From contig CAAETD010000057.1 in assembly GCA_900758885.1 (NCBI GenBank), positions 1 through 54,629 of the forward strand: a stretch of DNA of 54,629 nt, read 5' to 3'. The notes under the pieces were generated by a model. The model searched no databases, was not told the origin of the DNA, and worked only from the letters and a program-made list of their open reading frames with translations. Shown here piece after piece: positions 16,557-25,418 of the stretch (positions within the stretch are counted from its first letter, which is position 1; each line of letters starts with the position of its first letter). Origin of the DNA: an uncultured Collinsella sp. (GTDB lineage Bacteria; Actinomycetota; Coriobacteriia; Coriobacteriales; Coriobacteriaceae). The position numbers and the translations under genes were made by a program.

Positions 16557-16796
16557 CGCATCGTCGCGCTACTGCTTGTCGAATAATAGCCGCCCACAGC
16601 ATGTACACCCATATATAATTGTGCACCGTTGTTTACACTACTCAGCTGTTATCAACAGCGAACATTAGCCGGTAAATTAACTCAACAACGCAGCAAGGCG
16701 GGGACCTGGATACATGCAAAGCGCTGAGCAACGACGCGTGTACACAACGAGCTCGCCCGACGCAATCCGCCCCGACCTCAGAAAGCCGCTTAGAAC
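16557..16796. other. Intergenic region before the GGDEF/EAL gene
   Basis: 240 bp without a recognisable gene. It holds a GCTGTT-ATC-AACAGC hairpin (16643-16657) and an AT-rich part near 16600-16680 that could carry promoters. A c-di-GMP riboswitch was looked for and not recognised. A short ORF starting at 16715 overlaps the next gene out of frame and is doubtful. Confidence 0.5.
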
Positions 16797-19514
16797 ATGG
16801 ATACTGTCAGCAATTACACCGAAACGCTCGAAAAGACCGTCCGTGACCTTCTCGAGCGGCAGGAGGATCTGATCAGGACTGCCTTTACCGACCAGCTTAC
16901 TGGGCTTGGCAACCGCGGCGGTTTTGCCCGTTCCCTCGAGGAGCTCTGGGAGCAGGACGCCCCCGTTACCATGGCGTTCATCGATATCGACAATCTCAAG
17001 CACTGCAACGACGTCTTTGGGCATGACGAGGGCAACCGCTATATCTTGCAGGTAAGTCTCTATCTTAAGCTGTATATGAAGGTGGGCGAAGCGGCGTTTC
17101 GCATAGGCGGCGACGAGTTTGCCATCCTATCTACGATTGCAACCGAGGACGACCTCGCCGAACGTCTGAAACACTGCCGAACGGTTCTGCTCAAAAACAA
17201 CGATTCCGAGATGCCCCACTCGTTTAGCTACGGAGTGTCACATGCCGACCCCGCCCTGGGCGAAGCTTCCAATCGCATGACGCTCGATGCCGACCATCGC
17301 ATGTACGACTACAAGCTACGTCATGCCATGCACCTCGATCGACGCAATATCACGCAAGTCCACGCCGACGACTTCGAAATAAGCGATCGTATTTTTGACG
17401 CCTTTTCGATGCTCAACGAGGGCCGTTATTTCTTCATCGAGAACTTGGACAAACATCGCACCCTTTGGTCACAAGGTGCCTTGCGCGATCTTGGCCTTCC
17501 CTCGGAGCACATAGACAACTGTCGCGATTACTGGAAAACGCGCGTCCATCCCGACGACCTTGAGGCCTGCATCAACGACATCGACCAAGTCTACAACGGC
17601 ACCAAGCACCGTCGCGTCATGCAGTATCGTGTGCGCAACGCCGTCGGCGACTACGTCCTTTGCCGTGCTCGCGGGTTTCGTATCGACGGCGACGGAAATG
17701 TCCCCTCGCTCTATGTCGGCGAGCTCGTCAACCACTCACTTGCCGAAACCGTCGACGCTGCCACAGGCCTCGGAACGCAGCGCATGCTGGTCAACGCCAT
17801 CGACGCCTGCCGCCGCGATCGTTGCGAGACAGGGCTTATAGCGGTGCGCGTTCGTGGCACGACAAAACTCAACGAGCTCTACGGGGCCGAGGCTGTCGAC
17901 AACATGCTTGCCGAATACGCAGGCCGCATGCTGTCGATCACCCGCGGCAGGAGCCGGGTCTACCGTTCACGAAGCGTCCAGTTCGTCGTGCTCAGCAACG
18001 AACTAGACCACGAGGCATTCGAGCAACTGACCCGCCACCTTAAAGAGGCCGTTTTCGCTCCTGTTCGAATCGCAGGCGACACCATTACTCCCGTCTGCCT
18101 TGTCGTCCCGGCCTTTTACGAGCACTTAACCCATCAAGCGACCGCCGTTTTAGGCGAACTCGACCGTCGCCTTCGCACGGCCGGCGGGCTTGTTCCCAAC
18201 GACAGCCTCCCCATACCCGAGGCGGAGCGCAAAAGCGCCATAGCCGAACGTATCGACTCGCTCACGGGCCTCTATCGACCCAGCGAGTTTATGCGGCGCG
18301 CCAACGCATTTCTCGAGGCAAGGCGCAACGGCACCTGGTGCATCGCCACAGTCGACATGGGCCACATGCGCCTGTTTAATGAATGGCACGGCCAGGCCGA
18401 GGGCGACCGCGTACTCGCCGATGTGGGCACGGTCCTCAAGGACATCGAGAATGCCGATATGGGCGTCGCAGGGTACTGGGGCCAAGATGACTTTTGTGTA
18501 CTCATCCCCTTTAAGCACATCACCGTCCATCAAATCTACAACCGCGTTCGCGAGGCCGTAGCCAGACATGATGACGGCGTAGGTTTTTGGCCGTCCATGG
18601 GCGTTTACCCCATCGACTCCAATGAGGAAATCACCATCGATGCGCAGGCAAAGGCCATGTTTACCAATCGACGCGCAAAAAACGACTTTAAGGAGCGCAT
18701 TGCTATTTTCCGCCCCGCGGAGTACGAGCGCGAAGTCGCGTTCCACCGCACGCTGACCGAATTCCAGTACGCGCTGTCAAATGGTCGCATCACGTACTAT
18801 CTTCAGCCCCAGGTCGATATGGAAACCGGCGAGATTATTGGCGCCGAAGCACTCACCCGCTGGATTGACAAGGACGGCTCTCTCATTTCGCCCACAACGT
18901 TTATCCCCGCACTCGAGGAAAGCGGCTTTGTAGTGACGCTCGACAAATATGTTTGGCAGGGCGTCGCCATGTGGCTCCGCGAGCGCCTCAATCGAGGACT
19001 TCGCGTGGTTCCGATTTCCCTCAATGTGTCGCGCGTAGACATTCTTGCCTGCGATGTCGCCGAGCATATGGGGTCGCTCGCCGCCCAGTACAACCTGCCG
19101 CCCGAACTCATGCACATCGAGATCACCGAGACCGCCTATACCGGAGAGTCCGAGGCCGTGGATAAGCTGACCGCGGATCTGCACACCCGTGGCTTCTCGA
19201 CCTACATGGACGATTTTGGCACCGGCCAGTCCACGCTCGCGATGCTCAAGAACGTCAACGTCGACGTCATCAAGCTCGACCGCACCTTTGTGCCCACCGA
19301 CCGCGATCAAGGCCGCAGCACGCAAATCATTTCATCGATGCTCGAAATGGCGCAGTCGCTCCATCTGCCCGTCGTGGTCGAAGGCGTCGAGACAAATGAG
19401 CAGGCGAACATGCTACGACAAATGGGCGCCCGCTACGCTCAGGGCTTCCTCTACTACCGCCCCATGCCGGCGAAGGATTTTGAGGCATTGCTCGATGGTG
19501 GCAATAACAACTGA
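16797..19514 (+). CDS. Multidomain GGDEF/EAL c-di-GMP protein
   Basis: 905 residues, no membrane helix. Order: a canonical GGDEF domain (~28-175, RIGGDEF at 102-108, no RxxD inhibitory site); a PAS-like region (~195-315); a GGDEF-like domain lacking the motif (~320-460); another degenerate one with GQDDF in place of GGDEF (~485-635); and an EAL domain (~650-900) with intact EAL (684-686), DDFGTG (805-810) and EGVET. It may both make and degrade cyclic di-GMP, with the degenerate domains regulatory. The start is fixed by an in-frame TAG just upstream, although the ribosome-binding site is weak. Its N-terminal half is duplicated in the next gene. Confidence 0.92.
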   Translation: MDTVSNYTETLEKTVRDLLERQEDLIRTAFTDQLTGLGNRGGFARSLEELWEQDAPVTMAFIDIDNLKHCNDVFGHDEGNRYILQVSLYLKLYMKVGEAAFRIGGDEFAILSTIATEDDLAERLKHCRTVLLKNNDSEMPHSFSYGVSHADPALGEASNRMTLDADHRMYDYKLRHAMHLDRRNITQVHADDFEISDRIFDAFSMLNEGRYFFIENLDKHRTLWSQGALRDLGLPSEHIDNCRDYWKTRVHPDDLEACINDIDQVYNGTKHRRVMQYRVRNAVGDYVLCRARGFRIDGDGNVPSLYVGELVNHSLAETVDAATGLGTQRMLVNAIDACRRDRCETGLIAVRVRGTTKLNELYGAEAVDNMLAEYAGRMLSITRGRSRVYRSRSVQFVVLSNELDHEAFEQLTRHLKEAVFAPVRIAGDTITPVCLVVPAFYEHLTHQATAVLGELDRRLRTAGGLVPNDSLPIPEAERKSAIAERIDSLTGLYRPSEFMRRANAFLEARRNGTWCIATVDMGHMRLFNEWHGQAEGDRVLADVGTVLKDIENADMGVAGYWGQDDFCVLIPFKHITVHQIYNRVREAVARHDDGVGFWPSMGVYPIDSNEEITIDAQAKAMFTNRRAKNDFKERIAIFRPAEYEREVAFHRTLTEFQYALSNGRITYYLQPQVDMETGEIIGAEALTRWIDKDGSLISPTTFIPALEESGFVVTLDKYVWQGVAMWLRERLNRGLRVVPISLNVSRVDILACDVAEHMGSLAAQYNLPPELMHIEITETAYTGESEAVDKLTADLHTRGFSTYMDDFGTGQSTLAMLKNVNVDVIKLDRTFVPTDRDQGRSTQIISSMLEMAQSLHLPVVVEGVETNEQANMLRQMGARYAQGFLYYRPMPAKDFEALLDGGNNN

Positions 19515-19572
19515 TACGCTCGCGCGCAAAACGCCACCGTCGAAGGGGATATTTGTCTCCATTAGCTAACTT

Positions 19573-19603
19573 ATATCCCCAATTCAAACCGAATTGGGGA
19601 TAT
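19573..19603. repeat. 13-bp-arm palindrome before the second GGDEF gene
   Basis: ATATCCCCAATTC and GAATTGGGGATAT are perfect arms around AAACC, 58 bp past the previous stop and 38 bp before the next start. It lacks a T tract. A further GGGGATAT stands at 19543. It could be an operator or weak terminator, and its CCCC/GGGG core recalls the palindrome at 3649. Confidence 0.5.
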
Positions 19604-19641
19604 GATACAAACCGTTGTTCCGCCCAAGGAGGTTATCCATC

Positions 19642-21170
19642 ATGAACGAGTCATATCGCCTGGGCGAGCAATCGATTATTGCCTATCTTCAGCGACTTGC
19701 GAACGGCGTCTCGACCGCTGAACTCGATGTTGCCGCGCTGCCTGCTGAGCTACGCGCCGTTGGTGAGCAACTGCAAAAGACGCATGCCATCCTGCAACAA
19801 GAGCGCCAGCTGCTTGAGCGCAACGCCTATATCGATCCGCTCACCAACTTGGGCAACCGCAACGGATTCGACCGTCACGTCGAGCAACTCTGGCGCAAAG
19901 GCGACCCCTTCACCTGCGCCTATATTGACATCGACCATCTCAAGCATTGCAATGATAGGTTTGGCCACGCCGAAGGCAATCGCTATATTCTGGGCATCTG
20001 CCGCACGCTCTCCGAAACCATGGAGCACGATGAGATGCTGTTCCGTATCGGTGGAGACGAGTTTGTGCTTATCTCGCTCTCCGCAAACGAGACCGAACTC
20101 GAGCAGCGCTTGGAGCAGGTACGTGCCGGGCTGATCGAGGCGAGCTCAGGTGGCAAGGCGCCCATGATCGGCAGCTTTAGCTTTGGCTGCTCGCGCGTCG
20201 ATCCACTTGCTGGCGACACGCGTCGCCAGATGACGATGGATGCCGATCGCAAGATGTATCGCTATAAGCTTATGCATCGTGTGCAGCAACCGAAAGACGA
20301 TGACGCGCCGCAACGCCCAATCGTCGATCAGCTTCCCTGCAACGACCGGGTGTTCCAAGCGATCTCCATGAGCTCCGAGACGCGCTATCCGTTTATCCTC
20401 AATCTCGATACGGGAGAATCGCAATGGTCGGTTAACGCCGTGCGCGATTTTGACCTGCCCTCCCAGCACCCTTTTAACTCACTCGACATGTGGCTCGCCC
20501 GCGTTCATCCCGAGGACCGCGACAACGTACGTGCCGAGCTCGACATGGTGATAAACGGCACGTGGCACTTCCACTACATGCAGTATCGCGTAATGGATGC
20601 CACCGGAAAATACGTGCTTTGCGACTGCATGGGCTACCGCTTGGACGGCACCGATACCGAGCCCGGCATGTATGTGGGCATTATCATCAACCGAAGCTTG
20701 GCAGATACGACCGATTCCGTGACCGGCTTGGGCGATATTCACGCCCTGGTCAACGCCATTGGCGAAATGCGTCGCGTGGCGCGCAAGGCTGGTTTGATCG
20801 CCATCAAAATCGACGATATCGCTCAGGTCAATGCCCGCTTTGGCTTTGATGCGGGCGACCGCGTTTTGGCAGAATGTGCCGCCTGTCTGGTGGAATGCTC
20901 GCGCGGTAAGGGTCGTATGTTCCGCTCGACGGGCCGATGTTCGTGGCTCTTTTCGACGACTTTGATCCCGAAGAAACCGATGCGATTGCAGAGGAAATCG
21001 AGCGGTTCCTAGGTTCGCCCGTGCTCTTTGGCCCATTTGAATATCAGCCACCCATTCGCGTGGCCACGCTCCATCTGGACGGCGTCGACCGTCAGCCCGT
21101 TTCCATTTTGAACGAGCTCAAAGCGTTGCTCGGGAAAGCCGTGCAGGTGCCAGGCACCAAACTGGATTAG
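19642..21170 (+). pseudogene. GGDEF protein interrupted by a frameshift
   Basis: A shorter paralog of the upstream gene: a coiled N-terminus, a canonical GGDEF domain (RIGGDEF), a PAS-like region and a degenerate GGDEF domain. Reading from the ATG at 19642 (AAGGAGG 8 nt upstream) stays open to 21012, but from about 20930 the protein becomes unrelated. The continuation (MFVALFDDFDPEE onward) is in the -1 frame and runs to 21170, matching the paralog's alignment. A single lost base near GGGCCGATG would explain it; no slippery heptamer is seen. It could also be a sequencing error. The first GGDEF domain would remain intact in the truncated product. Unlike its neighbour it has no EAL domain. Confidence 0.8.
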
Positions 21171-21198
21171 CGCCGCGCCCACGCCGCCTCCCCCATCG

Positions 21199-21207
21199 TG
21201 CGATAAT
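21199..21207 (+). promoter_or_regulatory. Extended -10 element of the FMN reductase gene
   Basis: TGCGATAAT, 37 bp before the start codon, matches the same extended -10 type as at 9307. No clear -35 is visible. Confidence 0.45.
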
Positions 21208-21244
21208 CCTCTGCAGAAGTCACCAAAAGCAGAGGGAGTTTGTG

Positions 21245-21868
21245 ATGAAGGTTCTTTTGGTCAATGGCAGCCCCAAGGCAAACGGCAACACCGCCCGCGC
21301 ACTCGCCGAGGTCGCAGAGCAACTTAATGCAGAAGGCATTGATACCGAGGTGTTTCAGCTGGGCGCCAAGCCCATTCGCGATTGCATCGGTTGCGGCCAG
21401 TGCGGCAAGCTTGGCGGTCGCTGCACCTTTGACGATGACGTGGTGAACGAGCTCATCGCTGCCGCCGAGCAGGCAGATGGCTTCGTCTTTGGCTCACCCG
21501 TCTACTATGCGCACCCCAGCGGACGCATTCTCTCGGCACTCGATCGCGCATTCTATGCCGGTAGCAAAGCTTTTGCACACAAGCCGGGCGCTGCCGTCGC
21601 CGTCGCCCGTCGCGGCGGTACGTCGACGACCTTCGACGTGCTCAATAAGTACTTCACCATCAACCAGATGCCTGTGGTAGCGTCCACGTACTGGAACAAC
21701 GTGTTTGGCCGCGTGCCCGGCGACGCCGATGGGGATGCCGAGGGCCTTGCCACCATGCGAAACATCGGCAAAAACATGGCCTGGCTCCTGCGCTGCATCG
21801 AGGCAGGACAGGCCGCCGGTATCAACGCGCCCGAAGCCGATCGCGCAACGACCAACTTCATTCGATAG
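21245..21868 (+). CDS. NADPH-dependent FMN reductase / iron-sulfur flavoprotein-like
   Basis: About 207 residues with a flavodoxin-like fold. NGSPKANGNTA is the FMN phosphate loop; CIGCGQCGKLGGRC is the cysteine motif of the iron-sulfur flavoprotein branch; GSPVYY and ARRGG are typical. It probably reduces flavin or quinone-like substrates with NAD(P)H; the physiological substrate is unknown. The ATG at 21245 is preferred over the adjacent GTG because of spacing from GAGGGAG. An ArsC-like gene follows after 11 nt, so the two likely form an operon. Confidence 0.9.
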   Translation: MKVLLVNGSPKANGNTARALAEVAEQLNAEGIDTEVFQLGAKPIRDCIGCGQCGKLGGRCTFDDDVVNELIAAAEQADGFVFGSPVYYAHPSGRILSALDRAFYAGSKAFAHKPGAAVAVARRGGTSTTFDVLNKYFTINQMPVVASTYWNNVFGRVPGDADGDAEGLATMRNIGKNMAWLLRCIEAGQAAGINAPEADRATTNFIR

Positions 21869-21879
21869 AACGGCGGAAC

Positions 21880-22221
21880 ATGAATATCCAGATTTTTGGC
21901 ACCAAGAAGTCCTTCGATACCAAGAAGGCCCAGCGCTATTTTAAGGAGCGCCGCATTAAGGTGCAGTTTATTGACCTTAAGGAAAAGGAGATGAGCAAGG
22001 GCGAGCTCACGAGCGTGATGCAGGCGGTCGGCGGCATCGACAAGCTGCTCAACCCCAAGGCCAAGGACGAGGAGACGCTCGCACTCATCCAGCACCTTAC
22101 CCCCAGCCAGCGCTTCGACAAGCTGCTCGAGAACCAGCAGGTTCTAGCCGAGCCCATCGTGCGCAACGGCAAAAAGGCCACCGTCGGTTATTGCCCCGAT
22201 GTATGGGGAGCCTGGGAGTAG
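21880..22221 (+). CDS. ArsC/Spx/YffB-family protein without the catalytic Cys
   Basis: 113 residues with the ArsC/Spx-type thioredoxin fold. In YffB-like relatives the N-terminal loop reads NCDTxKKA; here it is KSFDTKKA, so the redox cysteine is replaced. The only notable cysteine is near the C-terminus (VGYCPDVW). It is therefore unlikely to reduce arsenate by the usual mechanism and may act through protein binding, as Spx does (inference). It lies in an operon with the flavin reductase gene. Confidence 0.85.
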   Translation: MNIQIFGTKKSFDTKKAQRYFKERRIKVQFIDLKEKEMSKGELTSVMQAVGGIDKLLNPKAKDEETLALIQHLTPSQRFDKLLENQQVLAEPIVRNGKKATVGYCPDVWGAWE

Positions 22222-22307
22222 CTTGTGTTATTTGCCGACGCGTGGGTATAAGAGCAGGCGTTTGGCATAAGATTCAACTGTAAGCCATGTCTAACAAAGG
22301 AGGGCAC

Positions 22308-23438
22308 ATGCCCAACAAACCCGTGAAGATCATCATGCTTACCGGCTACCTCGGTGCCGGCAAGACCACACTGCTCAACCACATCCTCGCTAACGACGGC
22401 GGCATCCGCGCCGCCGTGATCGTCAACGATATCGGCGAGATCAACGTCGACGCCAGCCTTATCGCCGACGGCGGCCTTTCCGAGACCGACGACCTCATCC
22501 CGCTCACCAACGGCTGCATCTGCTGCACGCTTTCGGACGACCTTGCTAACCAGCTGCAGGGCATCGCCGATTCGGGCAACTTCGATTACATCATCATCGA
22601 GGCCTCGGGCATTTGCGAGCCCATCCCCATCGCCTACACCATCTCGAGCTTCTGCGACGAGGCCAAGGTGGGCGGCGAGCCCAAGCTCGCGCTCGACAAC
22701 ATCGTGGCCGTGGTCGACTGCGCCCGCATGTACGACGAGTTCAACGGCGGTCGCGACCTGCTGGCCGAGGATATCGACGAGGACGACATCGAGAGCCTGC
22801 TCATCCAGCAGATCGAGTTCTGCTCCACGCTGATCCTCAACAAGACCGATACCGTGAGCCCTGAGCAGATCGCCGAGCTTAAGGCCATCGTGCGCAGCCT
22901 GCAGAAAGACGCCGTGATCGTCGAGGCCCAAAACGGCGAGGTCCCCATGGAGGAGCTGCTCGACACCGACCGCTTCGACTTTATGCGCGCCTACAACTCC
23001 GCCGCCTGGATCGATGCCATGGAGCATCCCGAGGAGCACGATGACCCCGAGGTGCTCGAGTACGACATCGAGACCTTTGTTTACTCGCGCCGCAAGCCGT
23101 TTGACCTGCAGAAGTTCACCGATTTTGTTGAGCAGGAGTGGCCCGACGAGGTCATCCGCGTCAAGGGCCCGCTGTGGCAGACCGGCGATCCGGACATGTG
23201 CTACATGTTTGAGCAGGCTGGCCACCAGATGCGCCTGATGGAGAACGGTCTGTTCGTTGACTCCGCGCCCGAGGGCGAGAAGCAGAAGATTATCGACGAG
23301 AACCCCGAGATCATGCAGATTTGGGACGACGAGACGGGCGACCGTATGACGAGCCTGTGCATCATCGGCCGTCACATGGACAAGGATGCGCTCATCGCCT
23401 CCCTCGATGCCTGCCTGACCGACTGGCACCGCGCCTAG
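22308..23438 (+). CDS. CobW/COG0523-family GTPase
   Basis: 376 residues. The Walker A motif GYLGAGKTT and the metal-binding GCICC motif (CxCC) are close to the N-terminus, with NKTD as the guanine-specificity motif and a CobW C-terminal domain. Members are metallochaperones for zinc, cobalt or other metals. The metal here cannot be assigned, as no Zur site or cobalamin gene is close. The ATG at 22308 follows AAAGGAGG; an in-frame ATG at 22287 lies upstream of that site. It ends at a strong terminator. Confidence 0.93.
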   Translation: MPNKPVKIIMLTGYLGAGKTTLLNHILANDGGIRAAVIVNDIGEINVDASLIADGGLSETDDLIPLTNGCICCTLSDDLANQLQGIADSGNFDYIIIEASGICEPIPIAYTISSFCDEAKVGGEPKLALDNIVAVVDCARMYDEFNGGRDLLAEDIDEDDIESLLIQQIEFCSTLILNKTDTVSPEQIAELKAIVRSLQKDAVIVEAQNGEVPMEELLDTDRFDFMRAYNSAAWIDAMEHPEEHDDPEVLEYDIETFVYSRRKPFDLQKFTDFVEQEWPDEVIRVKGPLWQTGDPDMCYMFEQAGHQMRLMENGLFVDSAPEGEKQKIIDENPEIMQIWDDETGDRMTSLCIIGRHMDKDALIASLDACLTDWHRA

Positions 23439-23477
23439 GTTTATCCAAGCGGGTATTTTTCCGCCTGCGTAACCACT

Positions 23478-23513
23478 AAACCACCACGAAGGTGCCCTTC
23501 GTGGTGGTTTTTC
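23478..23513 (+). terminator. Rho-independent terminator after the CobW gene
   Basis: AAACCACCACGAAGG pairs with CCTTCGTGGTGGTTT (15 bp) around a 3-nt loop, followed by more T. It lies 21 nt before the trmL start. Confidence 0.92.
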
Positions 23514-23533
23514 GTTCTGAGCCAAGGAGATTC

Positions 23534-24133
23534 ATGTTCAACATCGTGCTGTATGCGCCCGAGATTCCGGCCAATACGGGCAATATCGGCCGCACCTGCG
23601 TGGTTGCCGGCGCCCGCCTGCATCTGGTGGAGCCGCTGGGCTTTTCGCTCGACGACAAGACGGTGCGTCGCGCCGGACTGGGCTACTGGCAAAACTTGGA
23701 CGTGACGACCTATGCCGGCTGGGAGGATTTCCTTGCGCGCAACGGTCTCTCCCCTGTCGACGAGCGTCTGCATCTGCTGACCAAAAAGGCACGCCGCACC
23801 TATGCGCAAAGCACCTACCGCGATGGCGACTACTTGGTCTTTGGCAGCGAGAGCTCAGGCATTCCCGAGCCACTGCTTGCCGCGGCGCCCGAGCGCTGCG
23901 AGCGCATCCCGATGCTGCGCGATTGCGACTCACTCGATAACGCCGAGGCTTGGGAAGCCCACGAGGAGTCGCTGGGGCATACCGAGGACAGCCACGAGAC
24001 CATTCTTCAACAGGACATCTGCGGCAACTTCGTCAATCCCGACGACTACCGCATCAGCGCCCTCAACCTTTCCAACAGCGCCGCCATCGTCCTCTACGAA
24101 GCCCTGCGCCAAACAGGCTTTCCGGGAATGTGA
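23534..24133 (+). CDS. trmL: tRNA (cytidine/uridine-34)-2'-O-methyltransferase TrmL
   Basis: 199 residues, a SPOUT-fold methyltransferase acting on the tRNA wobble base. Motifs: PEIPANTGNIGRTC, the knot residues FGSESSGIPE and LNLSNSAAIVLYEALRQ. It carries an acidic insertion of about 35 residues before the last motif compared with short family members. The ATG at 23534 has AAGGAG nearby. Its last codons and TGA stop lie inside the left arm of the hairpin at 24126, suggesting that the original end was replaced. Confidence 0.93.
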   Translation: MFNIVLYAPEIPANTGNIGRTCVVAGARLHLVEPLGFSLDDKTVRRAGLGYWQNLDVTTYAGWEDFLARNGLSPVDERLHLLTKKARRTYAQSTYRDGDYLVFGSESSGIPEPLLAAAPERCERIPMLRDCDSLDNAEAWEAHEESLGHTEDSHETILQQDICGNFVNPDDYRISALNLSNSAAIVLYEALRQTGFPGM

Positions 24134-24160
24134 CAAAGGAACTGTCCCTTTGTCACATTC
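24126..24160. repeat. Intergenic hairpin, CTGTCCCTTT family type A, left boundary
   Basis: GAATGTGACAAAGG and CCTTTGTCACATTC are perfect 14-bp arms around AACTGTC. The left arm supplies the TGA stop of trmL. Sister copies lie at 25383-25417 and 29111-29143 in the same orientation. Confidence 0.8.
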
Positions 24161-24277
24161 AAGCGCCGCGCCGATGTCACACACGCCTAATTGATGCTCT
24201 AGATAAAGAGCCCTCACTTTTAATCAGAATTAACTAAAGTAAAATGAAGTTAAACGGCGGTGTGAAAGGAGAGCTTT

Positions 24278-25378
24278 GTGGAATATCTCGAGAACCCGTT
24301 TACCCCCAGTTTTGGTGAGGTTCCTGCCCACCTCGCTGGCAGGCAACAGATTATTCGGGATTTGGACCGTGCCTTCTTGAGCCAGCGCAGGCGCCCAGAA
24401 TTGACCTCGATCTTCTCAGGCGCTCGTGGAACCGGTAAAACCGCTCTCATGTCGTCGCTCGCGACGAGGGCGGCATCCCACGGCTGGATAGCCGTAAAGA
24501 CGACCGCGCTCCCGGGAATGCTTGAGGAAATCGAGTTCGGGGCGAAACGTGCTGCCGGCCATCTTATCGACCCGTCCAACCACTTCGAAGTCACCGGTCT
24601 CGGAATTGCACCGCTCGGCAGCATCGAGGTCAGTCGCGTTCACGATGCCTCAACCTGGCGGTATCGCATGAGCGACATCATCGACCAGCTCAACGAAGCG
24701 GGCACCGGTCTGCTCGTCACGGTTGACGAGGTGGACCCGACACTCGACGAGATGATTCAGCTCGCAGCGACGTATCAGCACTTTGTGACCGATGGGAGAC
24801 GCGTCGCGCTGCTCATGGCGGGACTTCCCAACAACGTCTCGACGTTGCTGAACCACAAGACGGTCTCGTTCCTTCGCCGCGCCCAACAATATCATCTGGG
24901 TCGCATTGCCGACTATGACGTGCGAGAGGCCTTGATTCGCACAATCCAGGAAAACGATCGCCTGGCAGATGCTGAGGGAATCGATAGAGCCGTTCGCTCG
25001 ATCTCTGGTTTTCCCTTCCTATTGCAACTCGTAGGCTACCGTGCCTGGGATCTCACAAACGATTCGAAGAAAATCTCGTCACGCGACTTTGACCTGGGAA
25101 TCAAAATCGCGCGCGACGAGATGGACGACCGAATCCTCGCGGCAACCTATCGGGAACTCACTGCAGAGGACAAGCGATTCCTCATCGCCATGCTCGATGA
25201 CGAAGAAGAGTCCACCACCGCCGACCTTATCGAGCGCCTTAAGCGTTCGCCGCAGCAGGTCTCCCGCTACCGACGCCGCATGATAGATGCCGGCATCATC
25301 GGAGAACGAGGACGAGGGCTCGTCGCATTTGAATTGCCATTCTTCCGCGACTATCTCGCGGCTCAATGCGTGAAATAG
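24278..25378 (+). CDS. AAA/STAND-like ATPase with C-terminal winged helix (copy 1)
   Basis: 366 residues. Walker A GARGTGKTA (~45-55), Walker B LLVTVDEVD (~150), and a basic C-terminal region (SPQQVSRYRRRMIDAGII) that looks like a winged helix. It resembles the archaeal-type ATPases with AAA_16 domains. It is clearly paralogous to the protein at 27925-29043 (shared AGLP and SFLRRAQQ blocks, same length). The GTG start follows AAAGGAGA by 5 nt. Function is unknown; DNA binding and ATP-driven regulation or repair are possible. It is convergent with the UvrA-like gene, a type A hairpin lying between them. Confidence 0.85.
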   Translation: MEYLENPFTPSFGEVPAHLAGRQQIIRDLDRAFLSQRRRPELTSIFSGARGTGKTALMSSLATRAASHGWIAVKTTALPGMLEEIEFGAKRAAGHLIDPSNHFEVTGLGIAPLGSIEVSRVHDASTWRYRMSDIIDQLNEAGTGLLVTVDEVDPTLDEMIQLAATYQHFVTDGRRVALLMAGLPNNVSTLLNHKTVSFLRRAQQYHLGRIADYDVREALIRTIQENDRLADAEGIDRAVRSISGFPFLLQLVGYRAWDLTNDSKKISSRDFDLGIKIARDEMDDRILAATYRELTAEDKRFLIAMLDDEEESTTADLIERLKRSPQQVSRYRRRMIDAGIIGERGRGLVAFELPFFRDYLAAQCVK

Positions 25379-25382
25379 AAGT

Positions 25383-25417
25383 CAATGAGGCAAAGGGGCT
25401 GTCCCTTTGCCTCATTG
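25383..25417. repeat. Intergenic hairpin, CTGTCCCTTT family type A, inner copy
   Basis: CAATGAGGCAAAGG and CCTTTGCCTCATTG are perfect 14-bp arms around GGCTGTC. Compared with the copy at 24126, the stem changes are compensated on both arms, which suggests that structure rather than sequence is kept. It lies exactly between two convergent stop codons. Confidence 0.8.
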
Positions 25418-25418
25418 T

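Noticed and set aside
16557..16796. c-di-GMP riboswitch upstream of the GGDEF/EAL gene
   Set aside because: The conserved core bases of the GEMM classes could not be found.
16715..16796. Alternative N-terminus for the GGDEF/EAL protein starting at an ATG near 16715
   Set aside because: It is in another frame and an in-frame TAG stands just before the chosen start; a frameshift would be needed.
20900..20960. Programmed -1 frameshift in the second GGDEF gene
   Set aside because: No slippery heptamer or obvious downstream structure; a lost base is simpler.
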